Of a DNA stretch of 64,000 bases, positions 42,775 through 50,633 are shown piece after piece (position 1 is the first letter of the stretch; each line of letters opens with the position of its first letter). Made by a program: the position numbers and the translations under genes. The notes beneath the pieces were generated by a model. That model was not told the origin of the DNA. It saw nothing but the letters and a program-made list of their open reading frames with translations, and ran no database searches. The DNA comes from Lachnospiraceae bacterium (GTDB lineage: Bacteria > Bacillota > Clostridia > Lachnospirales > Lachnospiraceae), in the NCBI GenBank assembly GCA_017441295.1, contig JAFRYA010000003.1, positions 1-64,000 on the forward strand, read 5' to 3'.

Positions 42775-43512
42775 CTATATATCCCTTACTATTCCAAGAG
42801 GATATTCCGGGAACATTTTTTCTTCCAGATAATCCAGTCCTTCCAACGGACTTAAGCCCCATCCTGTCAGGCAGCTTGTAACTATCTCCACCATAGAGAA
42901 GCCTCTTCCCTCTATCTGATTAATGAAAGCTTTTTTAATGGCGTCCTTTGTTTTTCTCAGATTCTGCGGATTGTTGCAGCTGCATCTTGCCAGAAAGACC
43001 GGAGCTGTGAGCTGATTCAGAACTTCGCACATATGTATCGGATACCCATGTTCTTTAGCATTCCTGCCATTCTGAGCTGTTGTCGCCTTCATTCCAAGCA
43101 GAGTTGTAGGTGCCATCTGACCTCCGGTCATTCCATATATCGCGTTATTGACAAATATTACAGTGATATTCTCGCCCCTGTTCGCAGCGCTTATTGATTC
43201 TCCAAGGCCAATGGCAGCGAAGTCTCCATCACCCTGGATTGTATAATAAATTCTGTCAGGATTGGTTCTCTTGAGACCAGTGGCAACCGCGGTTGCCCTT
43301 CCATGAGGTGCTGTGATCTCATCGTAGTCAACATAGTCCATATGAAGGCCACAGCAGCCTATTCCTGTTATCAGTGTAGTTTTTTCAACTATGTCCAGTT
43401 CCTCCAAAACCTCTCCGATCAGTTTTATTATGGTGCTGTGCATACAGCCGGGACAAAACCCTGATACCTTATCTTCCTGCAGTGTTTTAGTACGTGTATA
43501 AACTAATTCCAT
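42775..43512 (-). CDS. korB: 2-oxoacid:ferredoxin oxidoreductase, beta (thiamine diphosphate) subunit
   Basis: The 245-residue subunit has the thiamine diphosphate motif IQGDGDFAAIGLGE followed by VIFVNNAIYGMTGGQMAPTT, and CPGCMHSTI near the N-terminus. It contributes the catalytic thiamine site. The gene lies 9 bp after the alpha gene and 9 bp before the gamma gene. No beta-subunit extra ferredoxin domain is present. Substrate not resolved; 2-oxoglutarate, branched-chain and aryl-pyruvate enzymes look alike at this level. Confidence 0.9.
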   Translation of the reverse strand: MELVYTRTKTLQEDKVSGFCPGCMHSTIIKLIGEVLEELDIVEKTTLITGIGCCGLHMDYVDYDEITAPHGRATAVATGLKRTNPDRIYYTIQGDGDFAAIGLGESISAANRGENITVIFVNNAIYGMTGGQMAPTTLLGMKATTAQNGRNAKEHGYPIHMCEVLNQLTAPVFLARCSCNNPQNLRKTKDAIKKAFINQIEGRGFSMVEIVTSCLTGWGLSPLEGLDYLEEKMFPEYPLGIVRDI

Positions 43513-43521
43513 TTTATTCTC

Positions 43522-44595
43522 CTATCTGCTGGCAAGTTTTTTAATCCTGCTCACCATCTCTTCCCTGCTTACAAGATTACCTCCCGAGCGGAGATAAGTG
43601 CTGATCGGGCAACGTTCTTTAACAGCTGCTTTCACATCTTCCAGAAATAATGCAGGAATGGACATTTCAACATCCAGGATTGCCTTGACTTTGCTGTAAT
43701 CGATCATTTCGTATGCTTTGTATGGGAATGGATAAACTGTTTTGGGACGTATCAGCCCCACCTTCAAGCCTTGTCCCCTGGCGATTTCAACGGCTGACCT
43801 TGCAATCCTGCCTGCGATTCCGTACCCAGTAACAATCACTTCTGCATCGTCTGTCATAAAACTTTCCCATTCAGCCTGATCAGCCCAGCTTTCATAGAGT
43901 TTTTCCGCGTCTTTATTAATATTCTCCCACATTATCGTGTCCCATACTCCGGGCTTAATCCAGACCCGTTCACCTAATGGGTGACCAATACAGGATATCT
44001 TTTTCTTTGATTCTTTGATCCTTTCTATTTCATCATCGCTTTTCATAGGCGGGAGTTCTACGGGTTCCATCATAGTGCCCACGACACCGTCTGAAAGGAT
44101 CAGGACAGGATTCCTGTCCATATCAGCATAATCAAATGCTTTATAAGTCATGTTTACTGCTTCCTGTACTGTGGCAGGCGCAAAAACACGCATTCTGAAA
44201 CCGCCGTTTCCGGAAGCCTTGGTAGCCTGCAGATAATCTGTCTGTGCAGGCTGTATAACTCCTACTCCTGGACCGCCTCTGCAGACGTTAACGTATACCA
44301 TGGGGATTCTTGCTGCTGCTGCATATGATATGCCTTCGCTCTTTAGTGAAATGCCTGGACTTGAAGAAGATGTCATGGCCCTTGTTCCTCCGGCAGCCGC
44401 ACCGTATACCATATTTACGGAAGCGACCTCTGACTCTCCCTGTACGAATGCCCCTCCCACTTCGGGCATTCTTTTTGAAAAATATTCAGGGATCTCGTTC
44501 TGTGGTGTAATAGGATAGCCCGCAAAAAACCTGCAGCCAGCCCTTACCGCTGCTTCAGCTATTGCCTCGCATCCCTTCATTAATACTTTCGCCAT
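43522..44595 (-). CDS. korA: 2-oxoacid:ferredoxin oxidoreductase, alpha subunit
   Basis: ATG 44595 is preceded by AAAGGGGGG; a longer frame to 44715 lies inside the ferredoxin gene. The 357-residue subunit carries the pyrimidine-binding domain with FFAGYPITPQNEIPEY and the active-site region TSSSSPGISLKSEGI. The C-terminal transketolase-like domain includes VIVTGYGIAGRIARSAVE. It starts 13 bp after the ferredoxin subunit gene. Together with beta, gamma and delta it forms the four-subunit oxidoreductase. Confidence 0.9.
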   Translation of the reverse strand: MAKVLMKGCEAIAEAAVRAGCRFFAGYPITPQNEIPEYFSKRMPEVGGAFVQGESEVASVNMVYGAAAGGTRAMTSSSSPGISLKSEGISYAAAARIPMVYVNVCRGGPGVGVIQPAQTDYLQATKASGNGGFRMRVFAPATVQEAVNMTYKAFDYADMDRNPVLILSDGVVGTMMEPVELPPMKSDDEIERIKESKKKISCIGHPLGERVWIKPGVWDTIMWENINKDAEKLYESWADQAEWESFMTDDAEVIVTGYGIAGRIARSAVEIARGQGLKVGLIRPKTVYPFPYKAYEMIDYSKVKAILDVEMSIPALFLEDVKAAVKERCPISTYLRSGGNLVSREEMVSRIKKLASR

Positions 44596-44608
44596 AAGAC
44601 TCCCCCCT

Positions 44609-44812
44609 TTATCTGTAAATGTTAATTGCCCCATCAGGACACATCTGGCCGCAGATGGTGCATCCAATACAGTCATCCGGGCGGACAGTTTTTGCATACT
44701 CATATCCTTTAGCATTTACTTCCTGTCCTATTTCCAGAACATGTCTAGGGCAGAATTTTACGCAATAGCCACAGCTTTTGCATCTTTCTATAATAATTTC
44801 AACTTTTGCCAT
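44609..44812 (-). CDS. korD: 2-oxoacid:ferredoxin oxidoreductase, delta (2x4Fe-4S ferredoxin) subunit
   Basis: A 67-residue ferredoxin with two clusters, CKSCGYCVKFCP and CIGCTICGQMCP. The first passes electrons from the catalytic core to free ferredoxin. It is encoded 13 bp before the alpha subunit and 14 bp after the P-loop protein. The D-A-B-C order is the usual one for KorDABC-type enzymes. Confidence 0.92.
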   Translation of the reverse strand: MAKVEIIIERCKSCGYCVKFCPRHVLEIGQEVNAKGYEYAKTVRPDDCIGCTICGQMCPDGAINIYR

Positions 44813-44826
44813 TCAGTTCTCCTTTT

Positions 44827-45504
44827 CTATCCTTCCCATGGATATGGCATAAATACTTCTATCGGAAATACCGGGATATCGATTTTCTCTTCAACCGCTC
44901 CAATAAGATCTTTTTTTACCATGCACAATGATATTTCAGCATATGGGTCAAGCATTTCTTTAAGCCTTTTACATCCATTCACAACATCTTCGGCATCTGT
45001 GTTTATCCCATAGTTTGGATTGGCAATGAACTTTATTCTTTTTAGTTCTGTCCGGGATGCGTTTAAAACTGCTCCCAATATCCCGTCAATGTGTTCAATT
45101 GTCCCAGACCAGGCTCTATACGGATTGATGATATAGAAAAAACATGTATCATCGTTCATGAGAACATTTTTATATTCTCCTATGGCTCTGGCTCCGTTTT
45201 CATTCCCTCCAACGTCCAGAATCACATATTTATTATTTTCCTTAATGGCGTTTTTAACACCAATGTTAGAAACAGGAGCATCCATGAACTGTTCTGAGCA
45301 GCAGATAATAATACCTTTTTTCTCAAAGACATCCCTGACATCTCTTGATCTGAACAGCGGCTTAGTCATGTCCAGATCATAAATAACGACTTTTTTATCT
45401 TGGCTTCTAAGCGAAACGGCTATATTTAATGCCATTTCGCTTTTTCCGCAGCCAAGTTCCCCTAAAAGGACATAATTTTTATGATTACTTAAGGAGGAAA
45501 TCAT
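44827..45504 (-). CDS. P-loop ATPase of unknown role, associated with butyrate kinase and KOR
   Basis: The 225-residue protein has a Walker A motif GELGCGKSEM near residue 14, VVIYDLDMTKPLFRSRD (about 40-56) and VILDVGGNENGAR (about 93-105). The pattern is like SIMIBI-class ATPases such as CooC or ParA relatives. It has no membrane segment. It is encoded 1 bp after the butyrate kinase gene and 14 bp before the ferredoxin subunit, so it probably serves these enzymes, perhaps in assembly or activation. This role is a guess; no characterised homologue is recognised. Confidence 0.72.
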   Translation of the reverse strand: MISSLSNHKNYVLLGELGCGKSEMALNIAVSLRSQDKKVVIYDLDMTKPLFRSRDVRDVFEKKGIIICCSEQFMDAPVSNIGVKNAIKENNKYVILDVGGNENGARAIGEYKNVLMNDDTCFFYIINPYRAWSGTIEHIDGILGAVLNASRTELKRIKFIANPNYGINTDAEDVVNGCKRLKEMLDPYAEISLCMVKKDLIGAVEEKIDIPVFPIEVFMPYPWEG

Positions 45505-45505
45505 A

Positions 45506-46564
45506 TTAGTACTTCTTTGGTATCTCGCCGTTTGAAATGCGCATCACACCATCAGCAAGGCTCTGCATTTCATTTTCTCCCGGAAGAATATATGTTGTCG
45601 CGAAACTGTCTATATATGACTTTAAGGCATTACACATCATGTCACTGAAAGCGATACCTCCTGTGAGGAAAATACCGTCCACTTTAAACTTCATTATTGC
45701 TGCCATTGCGCCGATACATTTAACATGCTGGAAAACCATGGCGTTAAAGACACCGCGGGCTTCCTCATCTCCGTCAGTCACTCTTCTTTCAACTTCCCTG
45801 AAGTCTTTTGTGCCAAGATAGGAATATACTCCGCCCTGTGTTGTCAGTTTCTTTTTAAGTTCATCATAAGGCACGCCGGAATATGCCAGTTTAAGCACCT
45901 CTGTCGTAGGGAGATTTCCACAGCGGTCCATCGAAAAGCACCCGTCATCCGTCACATTATATGCGTCAATAACACGGCCTTTACAGTGAGCTGCGACACA
46001 CACTCCGCCTCCCATATGAACTCCGATCAGATTTAATTCTTCATACGGTTTTCCAATGATGCCTGCAACCTTTCTGGCCATACTTTTCTGGTTAAGCGCA
46101 TGGAACAGTGCATCCCTGATTATTCCTTTATATCCTGAATATCTGGCTTCATCTACAAGCTCGTCAGTTGATACGGGATCAACAAAATAAGCAGGAATAC
46201 CAAGCTCTTTTGACATCTGTCCTGCAATGACTACACCCAAAGCCGCAGGATGCCTTCCTCCGATTTCTGGATCTGCCGCATCTTTTACAGCATCATCATC
46301 TATAAGATAAATGCCCGATTCCACTGGCTTCAGCGGGCCGCCTCTGGAACATATCGCATCGAAATCAGATAACTTAAAACCGGCTTTTTTTATCTCCTCT
46401 GTAATGGCTTCTTTGCGGAATAGAAGCTGGTCTATTATCTTTTTATATTCCGACATTTTCTCTGCATCATGACTGATAGTAGTTTCAAAGACAGGAGAAC
46501 TGTCCTCAAAAACTGCTATTTTAGTAGATGTCGAGCCTAAATTGATTATTAAACTTCTGACCAT
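45506..46564 (-). CDS. buk: Butyrate kinase (or branched-chain acid kinase)
   Basis: ATG 46564 follows AGAGGAAG; a longer frame to 46654 runs into the upstream gene. The 352-residue protein is of normal length and has the ASKHA sugar-kinase fold. Visible parts are INLGSTSTKIAVF (phosphate 1), VHMGGGVCVAAH (phosphate 2), SMDRCGNLPT and FLTGGIAFSDMM (adenosine). It makes ATP from butyryl phosphate or a related acyl phosphate. No phosphotransbutyrylase gene is nearby, which is unusual, so an acyl phosphate must come from elsewhere or the enzyme works toward acid activation. Confidence 0.9.
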   Translation of the reverse strand: MVRSLIINLGSTSTKIAVFEDSSPVFETTISHDAEKMSEYKKIIDQLLFRKEAITEEIKKAGFKLSDFDAICSRGGPLKPVESGIYLIDDDAVKDAADPEIGGRHPAALGVVIAGQMSKELGIPAYFVDPVSTDELVDEARYSGYKGIIRDALFHALNQKSMARKVAGIIGKPYEELNLIGVHMGGGVCVAAHCKGRVIDAYNVTDDGCFSMDRCGNLPTTEVLKLAYSGVPYDELKKKLTTQGGVYSYLGTKDFREVERRVTDGDEEARGVFNAMVFQHVKCIGAMAAIMKFKVDGIFLTGGIAFSDMMCNALKSYIDSFATTYILPGENEMQSLADGVMRISNGEIPKKY

Positions 46565-46577
46565 TTTTCTTCCTCTT

Positions 46578-47408
46578 TTATCTCTTTGTAATAAAACCTC
46601 TGTATTGTGTATAGTTATCGCTATACGGAATATCAGGAATAAAGATGCTTGCAAAATTAAACTGTGGAGTCAGGTACGGGAACGTATCTGTCTGCGCAAA
46701 TGAAGGTTTCTTAATGTCCTGAGCTTTAACAACGCAGGCCTCATGCCACTCTTCCGGACCATCAAACCACATTTCAACAACGCGTGAATACTTGGAATTG
46801 TTAATATCCTGATATGTGTGGCTTGTAATCAGCCTGGTTACTTCCGGCATTTCTACGAATTTTGGAAATACTTCTTCAAAAAGCCATTTTTCTCCATCTT
46901 CTTCTGCTACTCCGTCCGGCCATGATATTGTGAAAAGGAATCTGTAATTTGCTCCGTCTTCACGGGTTCTCTCTTTACCCTTCAGATCAACTTCCCAGCT
47001 GAGCGGATGGAACAGGAAAATAAATGGCCTTCCGCCTTTCTTTCCTGTTGTTGCCCTGAATGCCTCACCTGTCATGTTTTCTTCGCCGTCATCATCCGGA
47101 ATGCTGTTCTGCCATCTTAAGACCTCTCTTGGCATTACCTCACAAAAAGCTTTATTTTTGAAATCTTCCGTGAAAGTGTTGCAGAGCCAGTAATGTTCGC
47201 AAAGATGGAATCTTGCAGGTCCAAAAGCCTCGCTGTCTGGTGGAAGCGGGAGCGCCTGATAAAAAGAATACTGTGTGCAGTAAGGTCTGAACTGAGAAAT
47301 GGAGTCTTCAACATGCATCATGTGCCATTTAAGCAGCTTGTGCCTGTACTCCTCCTTCGCCAGATCTGTAAATATATAACTTCTCATCGGTTCAAATGCA
47401 ATGCTCAT
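46578..47408 (-). CDS. Uncharacterised 276-aa protein, possible EthD-like duplicated alpha/beta barrel
   Basis: I do not recognise a family with certainty. The protein has two halves with a similar plan. In the first, YRHKLLKWHMMHVEDSISQF is followed by strands ending in HLCEHYWL. In the second, YRFLFTISWPDGVAEEDGEKW is followed by RVVEMWFDGPEEWHEACV. This is the layout of a dimeric alpha+beta barrel, as in EthD-type proteins. It has no signal or membrane segment. A GGAGG box precedes ATG 47408. As the first gene of the buk-korDABC operon it may be a substrate-specific enzyme of the pathway. Confidence 0.5.
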   Translation of the reverse strand: MSIAFEPMRSYIFTDLAKEEYRHKLLKWHMMHVEDSISQFRPYCTQYSFYQALPLPPDSEAFGPARFHLCEHYWLCNTFTEDFKNKAFCEVMPREVLRWQNSIPDDDGEENMTGEAFRATTGKKGGRPFIFLFHPLSWEVDLKGKERTREDGANYRFLFTISWPDGVAEEDGEKWLFEEVFPKFVEMPEVTRLITSHTYQDINNSKYSRVVEMWFDGPEEWHEACVVKAQDIKKPSFAQTDTFPYLTPQFNFASIFIPDIPYSDNYTQYRGFITKR

Positions 47409-47436
47409 AGTTATACCTCCATAAAAATGTTTTATC

Positions 47437-47474
47437 TAAAAAAATTGTACTTTAGCAAAAAACTAAAGTACAAT
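47437..47474 (-). promoter_or_regulatory. Palindrome with promoter boxes, operator or terminator of the buk-kor operon head
   Basis: ATTGTACTTTAG (47444-47455) is mirrored at 47463-47474 with a 7-base centre. On the minus strand TTGTAC (47468-47473) and TACAAT (47444-47449) stand 18 bp apart within the arms, so the palindrome could cover a promoter and act as operator. The same structure followed by seven Ts could also end transcription from the zinc-ribbon gene upstream. Confidence 0.55.
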
Positions 47475-47522
47475 CTCAATTTGCTTATGACTATTATGAG
47501 TGATTTGTAATGAAGCCTATTT

Positions 47523-47780
47523 TCAGATTTCCTTCCAATGTTTCAGCTTCGGCAGCATCTCACTCATATAAGCCCGCATCTGCTCTGCAGGAAACTCTTC
47601 AGTGGCCATGTGCTCCGCGCAGAAATTGATCAGTGTTTCCATGTCATCGTATGTAAATTTGCCATCAGCGTAGCACCATTTACAGTACTCTTTATTGACT
47701 GTACCGTCAGGCTCTGTGCTGAATGTGGTTTCGTCAAGTGGCATGCCGCAGCACTGACAGATCGGTTGATTATTATCCAT
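47523..47780 (-). CDS. Putative zinc-ribbon domain protein (85 aa)
   Basis: The 85-residue protein has a Cys4 ribbon, CQCCGMPLD near residue 9 and CKWCYADG near 33. This matches a small zinc-ribbon family often found as a stand-alone protein or next to acetyltransferases. The C-terminal half is helical (MRAYMSEMLPKLKHWKEI). It starts at ATG 47780 right after a short putative gene. AAGGAGGAG precedes the start. Function unknown. Confidence 0.75.
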   Translation of the reverse strand: MDNNQPICQCCGMPLDETTFSTEPDGTVNKEYCKWCYADGKFTYDDMETLINFCAEHMATEEFPAEQMRAYMSEMLPKLKHWKEI

Positions 47781-47912
47781 TTATATCTCCTCCTTAAAGT
47801 CTTTTTTCTCTATGATCAATTCGACCGAATCATCTTCGAGCGAATTGTATTTATCAAGATGAATGTGGCGGCCCTGCTCTTCCTCTGCCAGCGCGCTCAG
47901 GATTTCTGCCAA
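47781..47912 (-). CDS. Possible small ORF with TTG start (43 aa)
   Basis: On the minus strand a TTG at 47912, with GAGAGGGTGA upstream, opens a 43-residue frame. It begins with an Ala/Glu-rich helix (AEILSALAEEEQGRHIH) and has a charged end (IIEKKDFKEEI). Its stop is immediately before the start of the zinc-ribbon gene and it would carry that gene's ribosome site. There is an in-frame stop just upstream, so it is not a fragment extending further. It may be a real small protein or a remnant. Confidence 0.35.
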   Translation of the reverse strand: MAEILSALAEEEQGRHIHLDKYNSLEDDSVELIIEKKDFKEEI

Positions 47913-47947
47913 GAACAGTCACCCTCTCTCATTCAGATCCCATCTAA

Positions 47948-48829
47948 TTATTCAAATCCATTTGCCCATTCTTTAATCAGTTCAATTGCCTGGAATCTGC
48001 CTTCATCAGTATAGTCAACATCGAATACATATATCACGTTTTCAATAGTAATATAACAAACAATAAAATTGCTTCCTAATCTTTTACGCGGAGAATCTAG
48101 GATTAAACACGTTATTCCTTTTTGGGTAGTAATTTCCTTTGTATCAATCTCCTCAATATCACCAAACATTTCTTTTGAATAATTCAACGTGATTTCGTTT
48201 TCTTTATATGCATCTGTTATCATATATATTTGATTACTAAATGCAACACTACAAGGCACTTTAACGTTATAACCGTGTGGAGTTTTAATAAATACTTTTT
48301 TATCAGGATTGTGTTTATACTCGTACGTTTTATAATTTATAATACAAATTTCATTAATACGTCCATCTTCCTGTCCATTAACCCATATACTGGTTTTAGT
48401 GTCTTCCAAAGGAGTATTCGGCATCCTAGTTTTATCATAACCGACATAATTCAAGGCTTCCTGTAAGCTGTCAAAATCCCGCGAATAAATATTCGGAACT
48501 AATTCAGATTCTTCCGTGTTTTCATGATTCTTTTTAATAATCTCTGATGCTTCATTAACTTCGCCTTTAATTTCATTTAGAGGAATCTTAGAAACTTTTA
48601 CATTAATTGATATAACTTCCAAGCCGTCCATCAATTCATCTTCTTCAACACTAAACAAATCCACTGCAGCATACACCCAAAAGCTACACAGCAGGATACA
48701 GGCAGCTGTGACAGCCATCCACATCAGTGTGTGCTTTCTGCGTCGCTCTTTGAAGCTGAATTCTTCAGCCTCTTTCAACAAAGCGGAATCTATATTGCTT
48801 ATAGAATTATATAATACATCTGCTCTCAT
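47948..48829 (-). CDS. DUF4367-type membrane protein, putative anti-sigma factor
   Basis: ATG 48829, with GGAG 8 bp upstream, gives 293 residues; an in-frame start at 48850 overlaps the sigma gene. A cytoplasmic N-terminus of about 35 residues is followed by one membrane segment (MWMAVTAACILLCSFWVYAA) and a large extracellular domain of the DUF4367 type. The gene is co-transcribed directly after the ECF sigma factor gene, so a role as anti-sigma factor or stress sensor is likely. Genes of this layout are common in Clostridia. What signal it senses is unknown. Confidence 0.72.
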   Translation of the reverse strand: MRADVLYNSISNIDSALLKEAEEFSFKERRRKHTLMWMAVTAACILLCSFWVYAAVDLFSVEEDELMDGLEVISINVKVSKIPLNEIKGEVNEASEIIKKNHENTEESELVPNIYSRDFDSLQEALNYVGYDKTRMPNTPLEDTKTSIWVNGQEDGRINEICIINYKTYEYKHNPDKKVFIKTPHGYNVKVPCSVAFSNQIYMITDAYKENEITLNYSKEMFGDIEEIDTKEITTQKGITCLILDSPRKRLGSNFIVCYITIENVIYVFDVDYTDEGRFQAIELIKEWANGFE

Positions 48830-48830
48830 C

Positions 48831-49379
48831 TTACTGTCTCCATTTTTCAATCTCGTTTTTTAGGCTTTGCCTTAGGCGCAGCATGATCTGCGCCATTTTG
48901 TTTTCTCTGCATCCGTATTCTTTCGCCAGTGATTTAAGTGAATCGCCGAAATAGTAACGTCTGATAAACAGCACCCTCTCCTCTTTTTTCTGCGACAACA
49001 GCCATTCATTAATGCAGCGCTCCAATTCTTTAGCCTCAGTCTGCTGCTCGACGTTGAAATCTGACGGAATGCATTCCTCAAGCTCCTCCAAAAGCAAACA
49101 TATGCCAGAGCGCTTGGCAGCATGCTGTTGCCGATATTTGCTTATTGAAATATCTCTTGTTATTTTGCCGATAAAAGCTTTCAGGGATGTAGGAACCAAA
49201 GGCGGTATGCGGTTCCATACTGCCATCCATACATCATTGATGCATTCCTCAATATCTTCGGGCGATTCCAGAATATTTTTTGCGATCCGCCTGCAGTAAG
49301 TGCCATATTTCTGATCAGTTTCAGTTATGGCCGTCTCATTTCTATCCAAATACAGGCTGATAATCTTCTCATCATCCAT
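48831..49379 (-). CDS. ECF-type RNA polymerase sigma factor
   Basis: The 182-residue protein has a sigma-70 region 2 (GTYCRRIAKNILESPEDIEE then DVWMAVWNRIP, residues about 25-60). Region 4 is LFIRRYYFGDSLKSLAKEYG followed by a helix-turn-helix (about 130-175). No region 3 or region 1 is present, as in ECF factors. The gene ends 1 bp before the DUF4367 protein start. It would direct transcription of a small stress or envelope regulon. No autoregulatory promoter was recognised by eye. Confidence 0.9.
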   Translation of the reverse strand: MDDEKIISLYLDRNETAITETDQKYGTYCRRIAKNILESPEDIEECINDVWMAVWNRIPPLVPTSLKAFIGKITRDISISKYRQQHAAKRSGICLLLEELEECIPSDFNVEQQTEAKELERCINEWLLSQKKEERVLFIRRYYFGDSLKSLAKEYGCRENKMAQIMLRLRQSLKNEIEKWRQ

Positions 49380-49453
49380 CTTAAAAACTCCTGCTGAGAA
49401 AACCCTTCACTATATAAGCCGCAAAATAATATTAGATATTTTAATTGTAACAT

Positions 49454-49490
49454 AAAAAGAAAGTCCTCTCCCAAGGACCTTCTTTTTATT
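49454..49490. terminator. Bidirectional terminator upstream of sigma gene
   Basis: AAAAAGAAAGTCCT (49454-49467) pairs with AGGACCTTCTTTTT (49474-49487), with one mismatch, around CTCCCA. It probably ends the EamA transporter transcript, whose stop is at 49550. Confidence 0.75.
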
Positions 49491-49549
49491 TATGCTAGAT
49501 TTAGAGGCAATTGAACCGGGAGTGCGAATTCCGGATCAATCTCTGTGTT

Positions 49550-50494
49550 TTACAATGATGCTTTCGCTCCTGCGTGATGCGCGGATCTGCGGAGCGCTTT
49601 GATCAGCGGCTCAGCCATCAGGCTCAGAAGAATCAGCGCACAGCCGATTGCCTTGTTGGCGGTGAAGTCTTCCTGCAGGAAGATGATTCCCAATGTGGCA
49701 GCGCTCATCGGACTGATGGCGCACATCATGCCGGCGCGCTCTGCTGTGGTGCCGCGCAGCGCGATCGGCTGCAGTGTGAATCCTACTCCGCTGCATATGC
49801 CTGCCAGTGCCAGAATCATCAGCCACTCCATACCTGTCTGCGGCAGGCGCGGGCTTTCAAAGATTATTGAAAGGATCAGTGACAGTACGCCGACGGTGCC
49901 GATCTCGGAAATGCCCAGCAGCAGCGGGTCACATTCCCTGGAGAATCGCGCGGTTGCGATTATTATTGAGGCATAAAACAGTGCTGTGCCGATCAGCATC
50001 AGGCTGCCGCCTCTTAAGAGTCCGCCGGTGCCGCCCAGTGTCAGGACAGCGATTCCGCCAACTGCCAGTGTCAGTCTGATGTAGTCTGTGCCGGCAGGTT
50101 TCTTCCTGAACAGTATCAGCTGCAGCAGCGGCACGAATATCATCGCGGAATTCTCAATAAATGACGTGGTGCCTGAGTCGGTCATTCTAAGTCCAAATAA
50201 TTCAGTTGTCAAAAGTCCGGTATATAAAACGCCGAGGATCATTCCATAGAGGATTTCTTTTCTTTTGATATGAATGATCTTCTTGGCAAATATCAGGCTC
50301 AGCAGGATAAATGCGGCGATGAATCTGAGTGCTAACAGATTGAATGGTCCGAAGCTGCCCAGCGCCATCTTTGAAAAAATGAGGGATGTGCTTCTGGCAA
50401 TAATAGCTGTGGCCAGGAGCAGTTCGCATTTCCTCTGAGTAGTATTCTGAGTCGAACTAATATGTTTCTTAACCGATAAGGCTATTGCTGTCAT
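49550..50494 (-). CDS. DMT superfamily transporter (EamA family)
   Basis: A 314-residue membrane protein with ten segments in two five-segment EamA repeats (first about residues 25-160; second about 165-310). Typical stretches are SLIFSKMALGSFGPFNLLAL and RMTDSGTTSFIENSAMIFVP. Members usually export metabolites. It is divergent from a LysR gene 139 bp away, which probably regulates it. Cargo is unknown, though LysR/EamA pairs often deal with amino-acid or drug efflux. Confidence 0.85.
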   Translation of the reverse strand: MTAIALSVKKHISSTQNTTQRKCELLLATAIIARSTSLIFSKMALGSFGPFNLLALRFIAAFILLSLIFAKKIIHIKRKEILYGMILGVLYTGLLTTELFGLRMTDSGTTSFIENSAMIFVPLLQLILFRKKPAGTDYIRLTLAVGGIAVLTLGGTGGLLRGGSLMLIGTALFYASIIIATARFSRECDPLLLGISEIGTVGVLSLILSIIFESPRLPQTGMEWLMILALAGICSGVGFTLQPIALRGTTAERAGMMCAISPMSAATLGIIFLQEDFTANKAIGCALILLSLMAEPLIKALRRSAHHAGAKASL

Positions 50495-50574
50495 TTCTTA
50501 AGTCCTTTCCTTAACCCAAAGGAAGGATACTACTATTTTCTCTTTGAGTAAATCGCAATAAATTCAAATTTACT

Positions 50575-50603
50575 TTGACTAATAATCAAAAATAAATTAT
50601 CAT
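50575..50603 (+). promoter_or_regulatory. Sigma-A promoter of the LysR gene
   Basis: TTGACT (50575-50580) and TATCAT (50598-50603) are separated by 17 bp, about 30 bp before ATG 50634. An imperfect inverted repeat with arms AGTAAAT/ATTTACT (about 50547-50575) overlaps the -35 side and may bind the regulator. Confidence 0.6.
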
Positions 50604-50633
50604 AAAAGCAGCTGAATAAAAGGAGAAAAACCT

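Noticed and set aside
49497..49535. A stretch resembling the 3' end of a tRNA (GGTTCAATT on the minus strand).
   Set aside because: The flanking bases do not form a T stem and no other tRNA arms are visible, so it is at most a chance match.
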